Shown: positions 16,361-25,673, numbered from the stretch's first letter. The stretch: 64,000 bases of DNA from Roseofilum halophilum BLCC-M91 (GCF_030068445.1 NZ_JAQPOK010000068.1:17080-81079), one strand, 5' to 3'. Numbers and translations: made by a program. Notes: generated by a model from the letters alone, not told the origin.

Positions 16361-17359
16361 TTAATGCCGCTTCAACAGGGAACCAACCGCGCCAACGGCT
16401 AACAGTCCCAAAAGTGCCGAAGGTTCAGGCACTTTTTGATGACAGGCAGAACTTGTCCCGGTAACGGCAGTTTCACATTCATCGGGTTTCCAACTGGTGG
16501 AAATATAGGAATATTTTTGCCCCCCACCCGGTTTATTGGCAACATCAACTTGACTGTAAAGGGTGACAGGGTTACCCAAAAAGTCGATAAAATCACCGGT
16601 GGGAGCAACGCCTTGACTGGGAACCGAACTCCAATGGGTGAAAATATCATTAGGTGCAACTTCTACTGCACTATTGAGTAAATCTGCACCATAGAATACC
16701 CCATCAGTAGAAGGATTCGTTCTCCCACTAAACCTAGCCATTTGCTCTGGGAAGAGAGCATCAAGCATATAGTTAGGATCAAGTTGAAAATCGTAATGAT
16801 CGGTACCGATCAAAATCCCTCCTCCCCGTTTAGCCAGTGCGTAAACTTGATTAGCGGTAAAGTTACCCAAGGCATTATTGGGGCCAGGAAAATCAGTTTC
16901 TGGCTTATATTCAAAACTACGGATGGCTAGACTTCCATCGAGCATTAAATTCGAGTTCTGGGTATAGTACTCTTTCAAAGCGTCCTGATCTGCGGAATTA
17001 AATGGAGAAATAGGGACACGACCAGGGGCACGTAGAGTATCTAAAACCACCACATCATAGCTGTTAGAGGCTAAATGGGCTTCCAGACCTCCAGATGTTT
17101 TGTGGGAAATATACGTGGTATTAAAGACATCTCCACCGCCAAAAGCATCTAGAAAAGTGGGAATTTCTTCACGAATTTCATCTCGGAGTTGACCCAAATG
17201 AGACTCTGTTGTATCCCACCACAAGACGGAAAACTGAGCAGCATTGGCTTTCGAGTCCAGGTTCAAACCGCTCCAACAGAGAACCACAGACGTTACTCCA
17301 AGAGCAACGCGCTTAACGGTGCGAGCAACTCCATTAATCCCAGATTGGTTCGTTAACAT
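16361..17359 (-). CDS. PEP-CTERM secreted protein
   Basis: 332 residues. An N-terminal signal peptide (about 1-40, VALGVTSVVLCWSGL then KANA) directs export. The C-terminus has a classic PEP-CTERM sorting signal: VPEPSALLGLLAVGAVGSLL followed by KRH, recognised by an exosortase and linked to surface or matrix proteins. The middle (about 45-290) has alternating beta and helix segments (YDVVVLDTL, GGGILIGTDHYDF) that could form a Rossmann or glutamine-amidotransferase-like fold, but I do not recognise the family. AGGAG lies nine bases before ATG 17359. The exosortase is not in this window. Confidence 0.85.
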   Translation of the reverse strand: MLTNQSGINGVARTVKRVALGVTSVVLCWSGLNLDSKANAAQFSVLWWDTTESHLGQLRDEIREEIPTFLDAFGGGDVFNTTYISHKTSGGLEAHLASNSYDVVVLDTLRAPGRVPISPFNSADQDALKEYYTQNSNLMLDGSLAIRSFEYKPETDFPGPNNALGNFTANQVYALAKRGGGILIGTDHYDFQLDPNYMLDALFPEQMARFSGRTNPSTDGVFYGADLLNSAVEVAPNDIFTHWSSVPSQGVAPTGDFIDFLGNPVTLYSQVDVANKPGGGQKYSYISTSWKPDECETAVTGTSSACHQKVPEPSALLGLLAVGAVGSLLKRH

Positions 17360-17648
17360 GGATTTATTCTCCTAATCGTTTTCAGTTCCAGAGCGGGAGA
17401 CTCTATCCGTAAAATCCCTCTCTGGATGGACATAGGAGGCTGTTAAGGTTGCGTTTCTGGGTAATTTCCCGTCCGGATTTTCCCAGAAATTTATTATCCC
17501 TCCTATAAGTTAGTCAGTTTTTTTGGGGCGATTTTATGCAAATTCGCGGATATTGTAATAATTGTTTACAAAAATGAGGGGCGATCGGCCCTTGTTAAGC
17601 GCATCTTTATGGAGAATAGGGCATAACCCATTTTTAATTGATAGGCCT

Positions 17649-18251
17649 ATGGTTCAACTGCAATCCGAACAAGTCAAGTGTCCATCCTCGGATCAGCGTA
17701 TTGTCCATTCTGGGATTACTTGGGAGCAATTCAAACTCCTTCAGTCTGGATTTGGCGATCGCCGCAATCTGCGACTTTTTTACTACCAAAATACCGTAGA
17801 AATTCTCATGCCGGGACGAGAACACGAATTTTTCAGTCGCTTAATTGGATTTCTGATTGGGTTATTTTGCCTGGAAATGGGCATCGAATTTGAACCCCTT
17901 GGCTCGACGACACAGGAGCGCGAAGGTACAGTTTCCGCAGAACCAGACGAGTCTTATTGTTTCGGTACATCTAAGCCTAGCCCGGATTTAGTCATCGAAG
18001 TCATCTTTACCAGTGGCAGCCCCAACAAACTGCAACGCTACCACCTCCTAGGTATTCCAGAAGTATGGTTTTGGGAAGATGGTGTATTTAGCCTCTATCG
18101 ACTGCAAGGGGAAAATTACAGTCAAAGTTCCCGCAGTGCAATCCCAGAACTGATCGACTTGGATATAGAACTGCTCACTCGCTGCGTGTTGATGGCACAA
18201 ACGTCACGCTTAGAAGCCGCCAATGAGTTTCGCAGATCGATTAAAAAATGA
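17649..18251 (+). CDS. Uma2 family (DUF820) PD-(D/E)XK nuclease-like protein
   Basis: About 200 residues from ATG 17649; the frame is open 29 codons upstream, but the conserved part starts at ITWEQFKLLQ. The restriction-endonuclease-like core shows EPDESYCFG, PDLVIEVIFTSG (the acidic and E-x-V positions) and the family's LGIPEVWFWEDG. The family is greatly expanded in cyanobacteria, often near repeats and mobile DNA; its role is unknown. Here it sits inside a repeat-rich patch with copies of the 165-bp family on both sides. Confidence 0.85.
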   Translation: MVQLQSEQVKCPSSDQRIVHSGITWEQFKLLQSGFGDRRNLRLFYYQNTVEILMPGREHEFFSRLIGFLIGLFCLEMGIEFEPLGSTTQEREGTVSAEPDESYCFGTSKPSPDLVIEVIFTSGSPNKLQRYHLLGIPEVWFWEDGVFSLYRLQGENYSQSSRSAIPELIDLDIELLTRCVLMAQTSRLEAANEFRRSIKK

Positions 18252-18268
18252 AGCCAATGCATTGATCC

Positions 18269-18331
18269 GTAGGGGCGGGTTTTGCCCAAATTTACAACAC
18301 CCACCGATAACTTCTGTGAACCCGCCCCTAC
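18269..18331. repeat. 63-bp short copy of the GTAGGGGCGGG repeat
   Basis: Matches the first 63 bases of the long copies and ends with the inverted terminus AACCCGCCCCTAC. It could be the basic mobile unit, of which the long copies contain two related halves. Confidence 0.8.
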
Positions 18332-18354
18332 AACCATGTAATTATTCATTACCC

Positions 18355-18397
18355 GTAGGGGCGGGTTTTACCCAAATCTACAACACCTACCGATAAC
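18355..18397. repeat. Truncated copy of the GTAGGGGCGGG repeat
   Basis: The first 43 bases of the repeat, through ACCTACCGATAAC, then unrelated DNA. It has no right terminus. Confidence 0.75.
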
Positions 18398-18478
18398 GAT
18401 GTACCCCTTCAGCAGATCAAAGTGCTATATCATGGTTATAATCCATCGGAGTTCTAAGGAAATTCATCCTCTCACCCT

Positions 18479-18715
18479 ATGAAAACGACTGAATACTTTG
18501 ACTCGGTGAGAAAGCGTCCAGACCGTTCGTTTATTAAGGACGAGTGGATTCTATATGTAATAGAGAACCCTGAACGGACTCAAGTACAATCAGATGGTAG
18601 AGTTAGGCGATGGGCACAAATTACAGAAGCTCAAGGACGATACCTGCGCGTCGTTTTATTACCCGATGAAGAAACGGTTCATAATGCATTTTTCGATCGG
18701 AGGTTCAAGCCGTGA
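18479..18715 (+). CDS. Small protein of a possible toxin-antitoxin-like pair
   Basis: 78 residues, mixed alpha/beta: TEYFDSVRKRPDRSFIKDEWI, then YVIENPERTQVQSDGRVRRW and YLRVVLLPDEETVHNAFFD. The shape (short basic strands carrying conserved R and H) recalls small RelE- or DUF4258-like folds, but I do not identify a named family. The stop codon overlaps the GTG start of the DUF2283 gene (GTGA), so the two are translationally coupled. Such couples are common in cyanobacterial accessory DNA. Confidence 0.75.
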   Translation: MKTTEYFDSVRKRPDRSFIKDEWILYVIENPERTQVQSDGRVRRWAQITEAQGRYLRVVLLPDEETVHNAFFDRRFKP

Positions 18716-18909
18716 AAATCCAATACTTCCCAGATACAGATACCTTATATCTAGAATTCAACGCCTCTAACATCGTCGATACTCAAGAGCTTGACGAGAC
18801 AACTTTGTTGGAATTTGACGATCGCGGGAATATTTGTGCGATCACCTTAGAACATGCAAGCGAGAGAACTGATGTCACTCATCTGATCGCCGAAGGAATT
18901 GCAGCTTAA
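18712..18909 (+). CDS. DUF2283 family protein
   Basis: 65 residues from GTG 18712, overlapping the previous stop. MKIQYFPDTDTLYLEFN and LLEFDDRGNICAITLEHAS are the DUF2283 signature: a small beta-hairpin protein with the YDPEADALYI-like motif. DUF2283 proteins often accompany a DUF4258 or similar partner and are thought to behave as antitoxins; this is an inference from context only. Confidence 0.85.
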   Translation: MKIQYFPDTDTLYLEFNASNIVDTQELDETTLLEFDDRGNICAITLEHASERTDVTHLIAEGIAA

Positions 18910-18938
18910 TTGATGATGAATGGGAAAAAAATAAACCC

Positions 18939-19103
18939 GTAGGGGCGGGTTTTACCCAAATCTACAACACCTACCGATAACTTACCTAAACCCGCCCCCA
19001 CCCCACCAATACACCCAAATTAATCATCGTTTATCGCGGGAGATCGGGCGGGTTTACCACATCGATTTGTCGGTTGCCCAGATCTCGGTGAACCCGCCCC
19101 TAC
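18939..19103. repeat. 165-bp interspersed repeat, long copy 2
   Basis: Bounded by GTAGGGGCGGGTT and AACCCGCCCCTAC, in the same orientation as copy 1. The left half is nearly identical to the 63-bp short copy. It lies just upstream of gatB and is followed by a C-rich short tandem repeat (19110-19160). Confidence 0.85.
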
Positions 19104-19204
19104 GACTATGCAATTATCCCCCCATCCCCCTATCTCCCCATTCCCCCATCCCCACAGATCGGTGATAATAGAACTTAACCTGAAATTATAAGAAGACTTC
19201 ACCT

Positions 19205-20689
19205 ATGGCCACTGCTGCACCTGCAAAAACCGAGTATGAAGCGATTATTGGTTTGGAAACTCATTGTCAGTTGAGTACCCAAACCAAGATTTTCTCCTAT
19301 TCTTCCACAGCCTTTGGTGCAACACCGAACACGAATATCGATCCCATTTGCTTGGGGTTACCGGGGGTGTTGCCGGTTTTGAATCAGAAGGTTTTGGAAT
19401 ATGCGGTGAAAGCGGGTTTAGCCCTGAACTGCACGATCGCCAAATACAGTAAGTTCGATCGCAAACAGTATTTTTATCCCGATCTGCCCAAAAATTATCA
19501 GATTTCTCAATATGACCTGCCTATTGCCGAACATGGATGGCTGGAAATTGAGTTATCCGATAAAGATGGGAAAGCGAAACGGAAAAAAATTGGCATTACC
19601 CGCTTACATATGGAAGAGGATGCGGGAAAATTAGTCCACGGAGGGAGCGATCGCCTTTCCGGTTCCACCTTCTCCCTGGTAGACTACAATCGCGCAGGCG
19701 TTCCTCTGATTGAAATTGTCTCGGAACCCGACTTGCGCTCTGGCGAAGAAGCGGCCGAATATGCCCAAGAATTGCGCCGCATCGTCCGCTATCTGGGCGT
19801 TAGCGATGGCAACATGCAAGAAGGATCATTGCGCTGTGATGTGAATATTTCCGTGCGTCCCGTTGGGCAAAAAGAGTTTGGCGTGAAGGTGGAAATTAAG
19901 AATATGAACTCCTTTAGCGCCATTCAAAAGGCCATTGATTACGAAATTGAACGGCAAATTGAAGCCATTGAAGCGGGAGAACCCATTTTTCAAGAAACCC
20001 GCTTGTGGGAAGAAGGAGCGCAACGCACGGTGAGTATGCGGAGTAAGGAAGGATCGAGCGACTATCGTTATTTTCCCGAACCCGACTTACCCCCCATTGA
20101 GGTTTCTGCGGATCGACTCTCGGAATGGACGGGAGAATTACCCGAATTACCAGCTCAAAAACGCGATCGCTATGAAAGCGAGTTAGGCTTATCCTCCTAT
20201 GATGCTCGCGTGATTACTGATGATAGCAGCGTTGCCACCTTTTTCGAGGCCACCCTCGCGGCTGGAGGAACCGCCAAACTTGCCGCCAACTGGATTATGG
20301 GCGATATTGCCGCTTATCTCAATGCCGAGAAAGTGAAAATCACTGAAATTGCCCTCACTCCAGAAGCCTTAGCCGAGTTGATCCAGCTCATTGAAGCCAA
20401 AACCATTAGCTCCAAAATTGCCAAGGATCTGCTCCCGGAACTCCTCACTAAAGGCGGATCGCCGAAAACATTAGTCGAGAGTAAGGGGTTAACCCAGATT
20501 TCCGATCCCGAAACCCTCAACGCCATGATTGCCGAAGTTCTAGCCGCTCATCCCAAGGAACTGGAACAGTATCGCAAGGGTAAAACCAAGCTCAAAGGCT
20601 TCTTTGTCGGACAAATGATGAAGAAAACAGGGGGGCGAGCCGATCCCAAGTTAACCAACCAACTGTTAGCCAAACAGTTAGACGGTTAA
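19205..20689 (+). CDS. gatB: Asp-tRNA(Asn)/Glu-tRNA(Gln) amidotransferase subunit B
   Basis: 494 residues. With GatA and GatC it converts Glu-tRNA(Gln) to Gln-tRNA(Gln) in the cytoplasm. The family signatures are present: [19 protein letters not shown] near the N-terminus, [15 protein letters not shown], and [14 protein letters not shown]. The C-terminal YqeY-like tail domain (about 350-490) is complete and ends [20 protein letters not shown]. Length is normal. Its partners are not in the window. Confidence 0.97.
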   Translation: MATAAPAKTEYEAIIGLETHCQLSTQTKIFSYSSTAFGATPNTNIDPICLGLPGVLPVLNQKVLEYAVKAGLALNCTIAKYSKFDRKQYFYPDLPKNYQISQYDLPIAEHGWLEIELSDKDGKAKRKKIGITRLHMEEDAGKLVHGGSDRLSGSTFSLVDYNRAGVPLIEIVSEPDLRSGEEAAEYAQELRRIVRYLGVSDGNMQEGSLRCDVNISVRPVGQKEFGVKVEIKNMNSFSAIQKAIDYEIERQIEAIEAGEPIFQETRLWEEGAQRTVSMRSKEGSSDYRYFPEPDLPPIEVSADRLSEWTGELPELPAQKRDRYESELGLSSYDARVITDDSSVATFFEATLAAGGTAKLAANWIMGDIAAYLNAEKVKITEIALTPEALAELIQLIEAKTISSKIAKDLLPELLTKGGSPKTLVESKGLTQISDPETLNAMIAEVLAAHPKELEQYRKGKTKLKGFFVGQMMKKTGGRADPKLTNQLLAKQLDG

Positions 20690-20905
20690 TTAGACGGGTG
20701 AACTTCATCATTGCTTCACATTAGTGCCCAGATCTCCGATCCGTAGTCTTTTCAGTAGTCACACTGAGGGTTTAACCCAAATTCAGCTCTTTTGCCAAAA
20801 AATCGGCGGTATTCCCCCAGATTACCCTGAAGTTGACTTCAAAAATTAATTCATCTCCTAGGGAGTGTACGGGAGACAACTAGAAAAAATACGGAATTTG
20901 GGCAC

Positions 20906-20936
20906 AAAAATGGGGTCTAAAACACCCCATTTTTTT
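20906..20936 (+). terminator. Intrinsic terminator downstream of gatB
   Basis: Stem AAAAATGGGGT/ACCCCATTTTT with a seven-base loop, followed by a run of T. It lies 217 bp after the gatB stop. Confidence 0.75.
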
Positions 20937-20959
20937 CATCAAAACATTACAAAAAGGGG

Positions 20960-21048
20960 TTACACCCCACACCCCTATTATGTAATAATATGGTAAGTAG
21001 ATGCACCCTGATGGTAGGGAGAGTCCTATGGCTCTCCTTATTTTTTTT
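20960..21048 (+). ncRNA. Candidate small RNA between gatB and the nuclease gene
   Basis: Downstream of the first terminator there is a promoter-like TAATATGGT (about 20984-20994) and then a second independent terminator (GGAGAG-T-CC/GG-CTCTCC followed by TTATTTTTTTT, 21018-21048). No open frame lies between. A transcript of about 50 nt is possible. The rest of 20690-21072 holds nothing else I can support. Confidence 0.35.
21018..21048 (+). terminator. Intrinsic terminator
   Basis: An eight-pair stem with one bulged T and a short loop (GGAGAGTCC-TAT-GGCTCTCC), followed by a T-rich tract. It faces the 3' end of the convergent nuclease gene. Confidence 0.7.
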
Positions 21049-21072
21049 GCCCTCAGACACAGAGACGGCCCA

Positions 21073-21630
21073 TTACCGATGACCGAGCAAAGTGCTGTCA
21101 GGCTGTTGACGACGACGAAACTCACTAGGAGTCAAGCGCATGGGGTTTTCCGGATTCCAAATGCCCAAACCCAGGGTTCTTGCCCTTTGCTCGGCATACT
21201 GGAGACGCTGGCTATATTGGGTATTGGGAAACCATTGTTGGGCTAAAACATACCCTTCTTTAACCAATTCTTCGTTAATCAACTCCCCATCATGCCAGAT
21301 ATAGCCCAAGATACGCCCATAGCGGTCTTCAGTTTCTCGATCCAATTCCAGGATAACGGCTTGTTGATGAAGACGGTTTTCTAGATACTGTTGAACTTCC
21401 CTGCCCCAGGGTTTCTGCTCTTCAGATGGGGCAGTAATACCAATGAGTCTGATGGTTTCCGAGGTAGAGCGATCGCCGATTACCTCTAGGGTATTGCCAC
21501 TAACAATTCTCTCCACCGTCACCGTTTTGCCCACCGGAGGAGAAGATGGACAGCCCGCCAAACCTAGACTCAAGCTCACCCAAGCCAGGGTTTTCCATGC
21601 ACGATTCCAGCCGGATTTATATTTAATCAT
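21073..21630 (-). CDS. Staphylococcal-nuclease-like (thermonuclease) lipoprotein
   Basis: 185 residues. An N-terminal lipoprotein signal, TLAWVSLSLGLAGC (lipobox LAGC), is followed by an OB-fold nuclease domain: VERIVSGNTLEVIG, IRLIGITAPSEEQKPWG with the catalytic arginine, LELDRETEDRYGRILGYI and NEELVKEGYVLAQQW. The second catalytic arginine (DRYGR) is present, so activity is likely. It would act outside the cytoplasmic membrane, probably scavenging nucleic acids. The start overlaps the end of the ferredoxin gene by 8 bp. Confidence 0.9.
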   Translation of the reverse strand: MIKYKSGWNRAWKTLAWVSLSLGLAGCPSSPPVGKTVTVERIVSGNTLEVIGDRSTSETIRLIGITAPSEEQKPWGREVQQYLENRLHQQAVILELDRETEDRYGRILGYIWHDGELINEELVKEGYVLAQQWFPNTQYSQRLQYAEQRARTLGLGIWNPENPMRLTPSEFRRRQQPDSTLLGHR

Positions 21631-21991
21631 CCTCTAAAGGTAAGCCAATTTCCACTTTCCCTTTACCAAAATAGCGCCCAAATTGCAGTTCATACACTTC
21701 ATCTTCATCCTGGGTTTCCACTTCTAAATCGGATCGGGCATAACTGACACACAGCAGGGCATAACCTTGTTGTTGCAAGTCGGGGGAGAGTCCCATGGCT
21801 TCCGGTTGGTAGACTTCTCCAGACAGGATACGCACCGCGCAGGTGGTACAAGCCCCATTACGACAGGAAAAGGGCAGTTCTGCCCCTTGAGTTTCGCAAT
21901 TTTGTAGAATATAGCGGTCGTCGGGAACTTGCAGGGTATGGTGTTGGTTGGTGTGGCGATTATGGATTTTAATCGTGTACGTCTGGGTCAT
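21623..21991 (-). CDS. Plant-type [2Fe-2S] ferredoxin
   Basis: About 122 residues from ATG 21991; another ATG seven codons upstream is possible. The cluster cysteines fit the plant type: SCRNGACTTCAVRI plus the distal LLCVSY. The C-terminal extension (~20 residues beyond the usual ~97) places it with the longer bacterial-type ferredoxins rather than PetF. It is an electron carrier in the cytoplasm. It is divergent from the C-DES-like gene, whose product releases persulfide sulfur, which may be a functional pairing. Confidence 0.88.
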   Translation of the reverse strand: MTQTYTIKIHNRHTNQHHTLQVPDDRYILQNCETQGAELPFSCRNGACTTCAVRILSGEVYQPEAMGLSPDLQQQGYALLCVSYARSDLEVETQDEDEVYELQFGRYFGKGKVEIGLPLEDD

Positions 21992-22089
21992 GGTTACGGT
22001 TGAAAGCTTCATCTAACATTTTCCCATGAATGGATCGTGCCACCGATCATTTATCATGAGAGCTAGGAAGAGAAAACTTAAAATAGCTC

Positions 22090-23259
22090 ATGAATGTGAC
22101 TCAACACCGGCAACAGCTTACGGCTCTGCACAATAAGGGGTATTTTAATTATGGGGGTCAAGGGCCGCTGCCGGAAGCTGCACTAGAAGCCATTTTTAAC
22201 TCCTATCGCCACATTCAAAATCTAGGGCCATTTTCCCATGGGGTGGGGGATTGGGTGGCTCAAGAATTGCAGGCAACCAGGGAAGTCATCGCGGCTGAAG
22301 TTCAGGTTCCCTCTAGTAGTATTACCCTCACAGAAAATGTGTCCATGGGATGTAATATTGCCCTGTGGGGAATTCCCTGGAAAGCGGGAGATCATATTCT
22401 ATTGAGTGATTGCGAGCATCCGGGAATTATTGCCGCAGCTCAAGAAATTGGCCGTCGGTTTGGGGTTTCGCTCTCTACTTGTCCGGTTTTGGAAACGCTG
22501 AATGAAGGGAACCCGGTAGAGGCGATCGCCAGTCGAGTCCAACCTAACACTAAACTGGTGATTATCAGCCATCTGCTTTGGAATACGGGCCAAGTGTTGC
22601 CACAAAAGGAAATTGTCGAGCAAGTGCGATCGCAAAATCCAGACACTCAAATCTTAGTCGATGCCGCCCAATCTGTCGGCTCTTTACCCCTGAATTTAAC
22701 CGATGATGGGGTTGATTTTTATGCCTTTACCGGTCATAAATGGTGGTGTGGCCCGGAAGGATTAGGCGGTTTATATGTGCGTCCTGAAGCCTTAGAAACC
22801 CTCAATCCCACCTATATCGGTTGGCGTGGCATTCTCACCACCACCACCGCACAACCCAAGGGATGGAAAGCCGACAGCCGACGCTATGAGGTGGCTACAT
22901 CTGCCTATCCCCTACTCGCAGGACTGCGCGAGGCCATTTCCTTTCATCAATCCTGGGGCACTGCCCAACAGCGATACGATCAAATCTGTAAACTCAGTGC
23001 TATACTCTGGGACAAGTTGGGACAAGTTCCCCAAGTGCATCGACTGCGAACCACGCCACCCGAATCTGGTTTAGTTTCCTTCCAACTCGAAAGCGGTCAA
23101 CACGAGCAACTTGTCAGTGCTTTAGAAGCTGAAAACCTGATGGTGAGAACGATCCTAAATCCCAACTGTGTCCGGGCTTGTGTTCACTATTTTACCGAAG
23201 TTGGGGAAATTGAGGGATTGGTGGAGGCGATCGGGCATTTTTGTAAATTAACTGTATAA
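22090..23259 (+). CDS. Class V aminotransferase-fold lyase (cystine C-S lyase, C-DES-like)
   Basis: 389 residues. A PLP enzyme of the NifS/class V fold: the PLP lysine is in FTGHKWWCGPEG (about 220), the aspartate in ILVDAAQSVGS, and the histidine in LLSDCEHPG. The N-terminal FNYGGQGPLPEAALEAIF and the absence of a desulfurase-type mobile cysteine loop fit the cyanobacterial C-DES group, which splits cystine to give persulfide for iron-sulfur assembly. It sits divergent from a ferredoxin gene. A true cysteine desulfurase is the main alternative. Confidence 0.82.
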   Translation: MNVTQHRQQLTALHNKGYFNYGGQGPLPEAALEAIFNSYRHIQNLGPFSHGVGDWVAQELQATREVIAAEVQVPSSSITLTENVSMGCNIALWGIPWKAGDHILLSDCEHPGIIAAAQEIGRRFGVSLSTCPVLETLNEGNPVEAIASRVQPNTKLVIISHLLWNTGQVLPQKEIVEQVRSQNPDTQILVDAAQSVGSLPLNLTDDGVDFYAFTGHKWWCGPEGLGGLYVRPEALETLNPTYIGWRGILTTTTAQPKGWKADSRRYEVATSAYPLLAGLREAISFHQSWGTAQQRYDQICKLSAILWDKLGQVPQVHRLRTTPPESGLVSFQLESGQHEQLVSALEAENLMVRTILNPNCVRACVHYFTEVGEIEGLVEAIGHFCKLTV

Positions 23260-23331
23260 ATCAACCTAGTAACACCTCCACTCTCATATTTTGCAACAGC
23301 AAGAGTTAAGGAAAAATCGATTTTCTAATCT

Positions 23332-24501
23332 ATGAAACTAGCGTACATTACCAGTTATGACGTATTCAATAGCTCAAGCTGGCCACCCCAAAACAGAGGA
23401 CTATTTGGCGCAGGATCTACTATAGCTAAATACATGGAATCTGAATCTGTTTCCATTGACTATTTAGGCCCTTTGCAACGCAGCAAATCTCTAATTACGA
23501 GAGTGAAGTGGTTGGCATATCGTCATTTGTTCAAGAAAAATTATTATAGCTGGGCAGAACCCTTTGTGTATAGAGATTACGCTCGGCAAATTTCTCAAAA
23601 ATTATCTCACTCTGATGCCGATCTGGTTCTCTGTCCAGAAAATGCTATGCTAATTGCTGGTCTTCAGGCCAATAGACCTTTAGTTTTGTGGACAGATGCG
23701 CCTTTAGGAAGCTTAATTGATTACTATCCCTACTTAAGCAATTTATGCTCAGAAACTAAGAAAAAAATCTACGCTTTAGAAAAAGCAGCCCTAGAAAACT
23801 GTCAGCTTATTATTTTAGTTTCGGATTGGGCGGCTCAAGAGGCGATTAAACTGTATAATTTACAACCAGAGAAAGTAAGAGTGATTCCCCGTGGAGCCAA
23901 TATTAGAGGCGATCGCACTACAGAAGAGATTCATCATCTCATAGACTCTCGACCCCAAAACCTCTGCAAGCTTCTGTTTATTGGAGTCGATTGGATACGC
24001 AAAGGAGGAAATATTGCCCTAGAAGTGACTCAAGAGTTAAATAAACAAGGGTTTCCCACCGAGTTAAGTATAGTCGGGTGTCAACCCATGAGCAAAGACC
24101 CCTTACCCAGCTTTGTCAAAGTCTATGGGTTTATAGACCGTTCCCAGCGATCGGGAGAACAAAAAATTCAAGAATTATTAGGAGCAACCCATTTTTTCAT
24201 TCTCCCCACTCAAGCAGAAACTTTTGGTATTGTTTTGAGCGAAGCTAATGCTTTTGGTGTTCCCTGTTTAACTACTAATATTGGTGGTATACCCACCATT
24301 ATCAAAGATGGATTGAATGGTCAGAAGTTTTCTCATCAAGCTGAAATTTCTGACTATTGCAAGTACATCACTTCTGTAATGAATAATTATGACCAATATA
24401 AGCAACTCGCCCTGTCCGCTTTTGAACAGTATCAATCCAGATTAAGCTGGTCTGTGGGTTGCCAACAAGCCAAAAAACTTTTACAGAAATTAATAACATG
24501 A
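23332..24501 (+). CDS. GT4-type glycosyltransferase (copy 1)
   Basis: 389 residues, GT-B fold. The N-terminal domain begins MKLAYITSYDVF; the C-terminal donor-site domain contains LLFIGVDWIRKGGNIALEV and LPTQAETFGIVLSEANAFGV with the family's E-x7-E arrangement. About half of its residues recur in the next gene, so they are tandem paralogues. The stop overlaps the next start (ATGA). It probably adds a sugar to an exported glycan. The DNA is more AT-rich than neighbouring housekeeping genes. Confidence 0.9.
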   Translation: MKLAYITSYDVFNSSSWPPQNRGLFGAGSTIAKYMESESVSIDYLGPLQRSKSLITRVKWLAYRHLFKKNYYSWAEPFVYRDYARQISQKLSHSDADLVLCPENAMLIAGLQANRPLVLWTDAPLGSLIDYYPYLSNLCSETKKKIYALEKAALENCQLIILVSDWAAQEAIKLYNLQPEKVRVIPRGANIRGDRTTEEIHHLIDSRPQNLCKLLFIGVDWIRKGGNIALEVTQELNKQGFPTELSIVGCQPMSKDPLPSFVKVYGFIDRSQRSGEQKIQELLGATHFFILPTQAETFGIVLSEANAFGVPCLTTNIGGIPTIIKDGLNGQKFSHQAEISDYCKYITSVMNNYDQYKQLALSAFEQYQSRLSWSVGCQQAKKLLQKLIT

Positions 24502-25673
24502 TGAAAATAGCATACATTACAGACTTTGATCTTGCTAGTTTTCAGCAAGGCAATTGGCCAAAAAAGCAAATCGGTCATTGGGGACATTGCTATTATATTG
24601 CTAAATCTCTGGAAACTGACTCAACCACAGTTCAGTATGCTAGTCCCCTAATCTCCAAAAAGGTTATTATTCCTAAAATTAAGAGACGTTTATATTCCAC
24701 CCTATCTCAGAAAGTCTATCACTACTGGGCAGAACCTATATTTAGTCAAGACTTCGCCAAGCAAATTCATGATAAACTTTCTAGCTTTCAACCCGATATT
24801 GTTTTCACCTCAGATCCCAATCTCATCTCTTATGTGAAATGTAAACAGCCTATTGTGCTGTGGACTGATACCATATATGCAGGGTTGATTAATTTTTATC
24901 CAACCTATTTCAATGTCTGTCAAGAATCCCTGCGGCATTTGAGAACTCTGGATAGATTAGCCTTGAATAACTGTAATCTTATTATCTTAGCCTCTGAATG
25001 GGCTGCCCAAACGGTCATTGATAACTATCAAATCGATCCCTCTAAGGTTAAAGTTGTTCCTCATGGAGCAAATTTGGAGTGCGATCGGACAGTAGATGAT
25101 ATTAACACAATCATAAAATCCAGACCTTCAGATCGCTGCAAATTACTCTTTTTGGGAGTAGATTGGATACGCAAAGGTGGGAATGTTGCCTTGGAAGTAG
25201 TTAAATCGCTTAATCGTGCTGGACTATCGGCTGAATTAAACGTAGTTGGAGTAAAGCCAGTGTCTGAGGAACCCTTACCTGATTATGTCCATTCTGTGGG
25301 CTTTATTGATAAATCGAAACCTGAAGGATTAGCCAAGTTAAATCAGCTCTTAGCTGAATCTCACTTCCTAATTTTACCCTCACGAGCAGAATGCTTTGGT
25401 CACGTTTTTTGCGAAGCTAACTCTTTTGGTGTTCCTTGTTTAGCCACGAAAGTAGGAGGAATTCCTTCTGTGATTAGAGATAATGCCAATGGCAAAACAT
25501 TTGCTTTAGATACAGATATCAAAGAATACTGCGATTATATCATATCCTTCATGAAAAATTATGAACAATATGAAAAACTAGCGCTTTCTTCCTTTAAAGA
25601 ATATCAAACTCGCTTAAATTGGACTGTTGCAGGTCAAACCGTGAATCAGTTATTAAGGGAGTTGATAGAGTGA
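24498..25673 (+). CDS. GT4-type glycosyltransferase (copy 2)
   Basis: About 391 residues from ATG 24498, which overlaps the previous stop; a second ATG follows at once. The same GT-B layout as copy 1: MKIAYITDFDLASF, LLFLGVDWIRKGGNVALEV, LPSRAECFGHVFCEANSFGV. Shared residues include SEWAAQ, VVPHGAN and the tail EYQTRLNW. Divergence in the acceptor half suggests different acceptors. Coupled translation points to joint action on one glycan. Confidence 0.9.
   Translation: MMKIAYITDFDLASFQQGNWPKKQIGHWGHCYYIAKSLETDSTTVQYASPLISKKVIIPKIKRRLYSTLSQKVYHYWAEPIFSQDFAKQIHDKLSSFQPDIVFTSDPNLISYVKCKQPIVLWTDTIYAGLINFYPTYFNVCQESLRHLRTLDRLALNNCNLIILASEWAAQTVIDNYQIDPSKVKVVPHGANLECDRTVDDINTIIKSRPSDRCKLLFLGVDWIRKGGNVALEVVKSLNRAGLSAELNVVGVKPVSEEPLPDYVHSVGFIDKSKPEGLAKLNQLLAESHFLILPSRAECFGHVFCEANSFGVPCLATKVGGIPSVIRDNANGKTFALDTDIKEYCDYIISFMKNYEQYEKLALSSFKEYQTRLNWTVAGQTVNQLLRELIE

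Noticed and set aside
20880..21125. Open frame of 81 codons covering both terminators
   Set aside because: It spans two intrinsic terminators and has no convincing start or conserved pattern.
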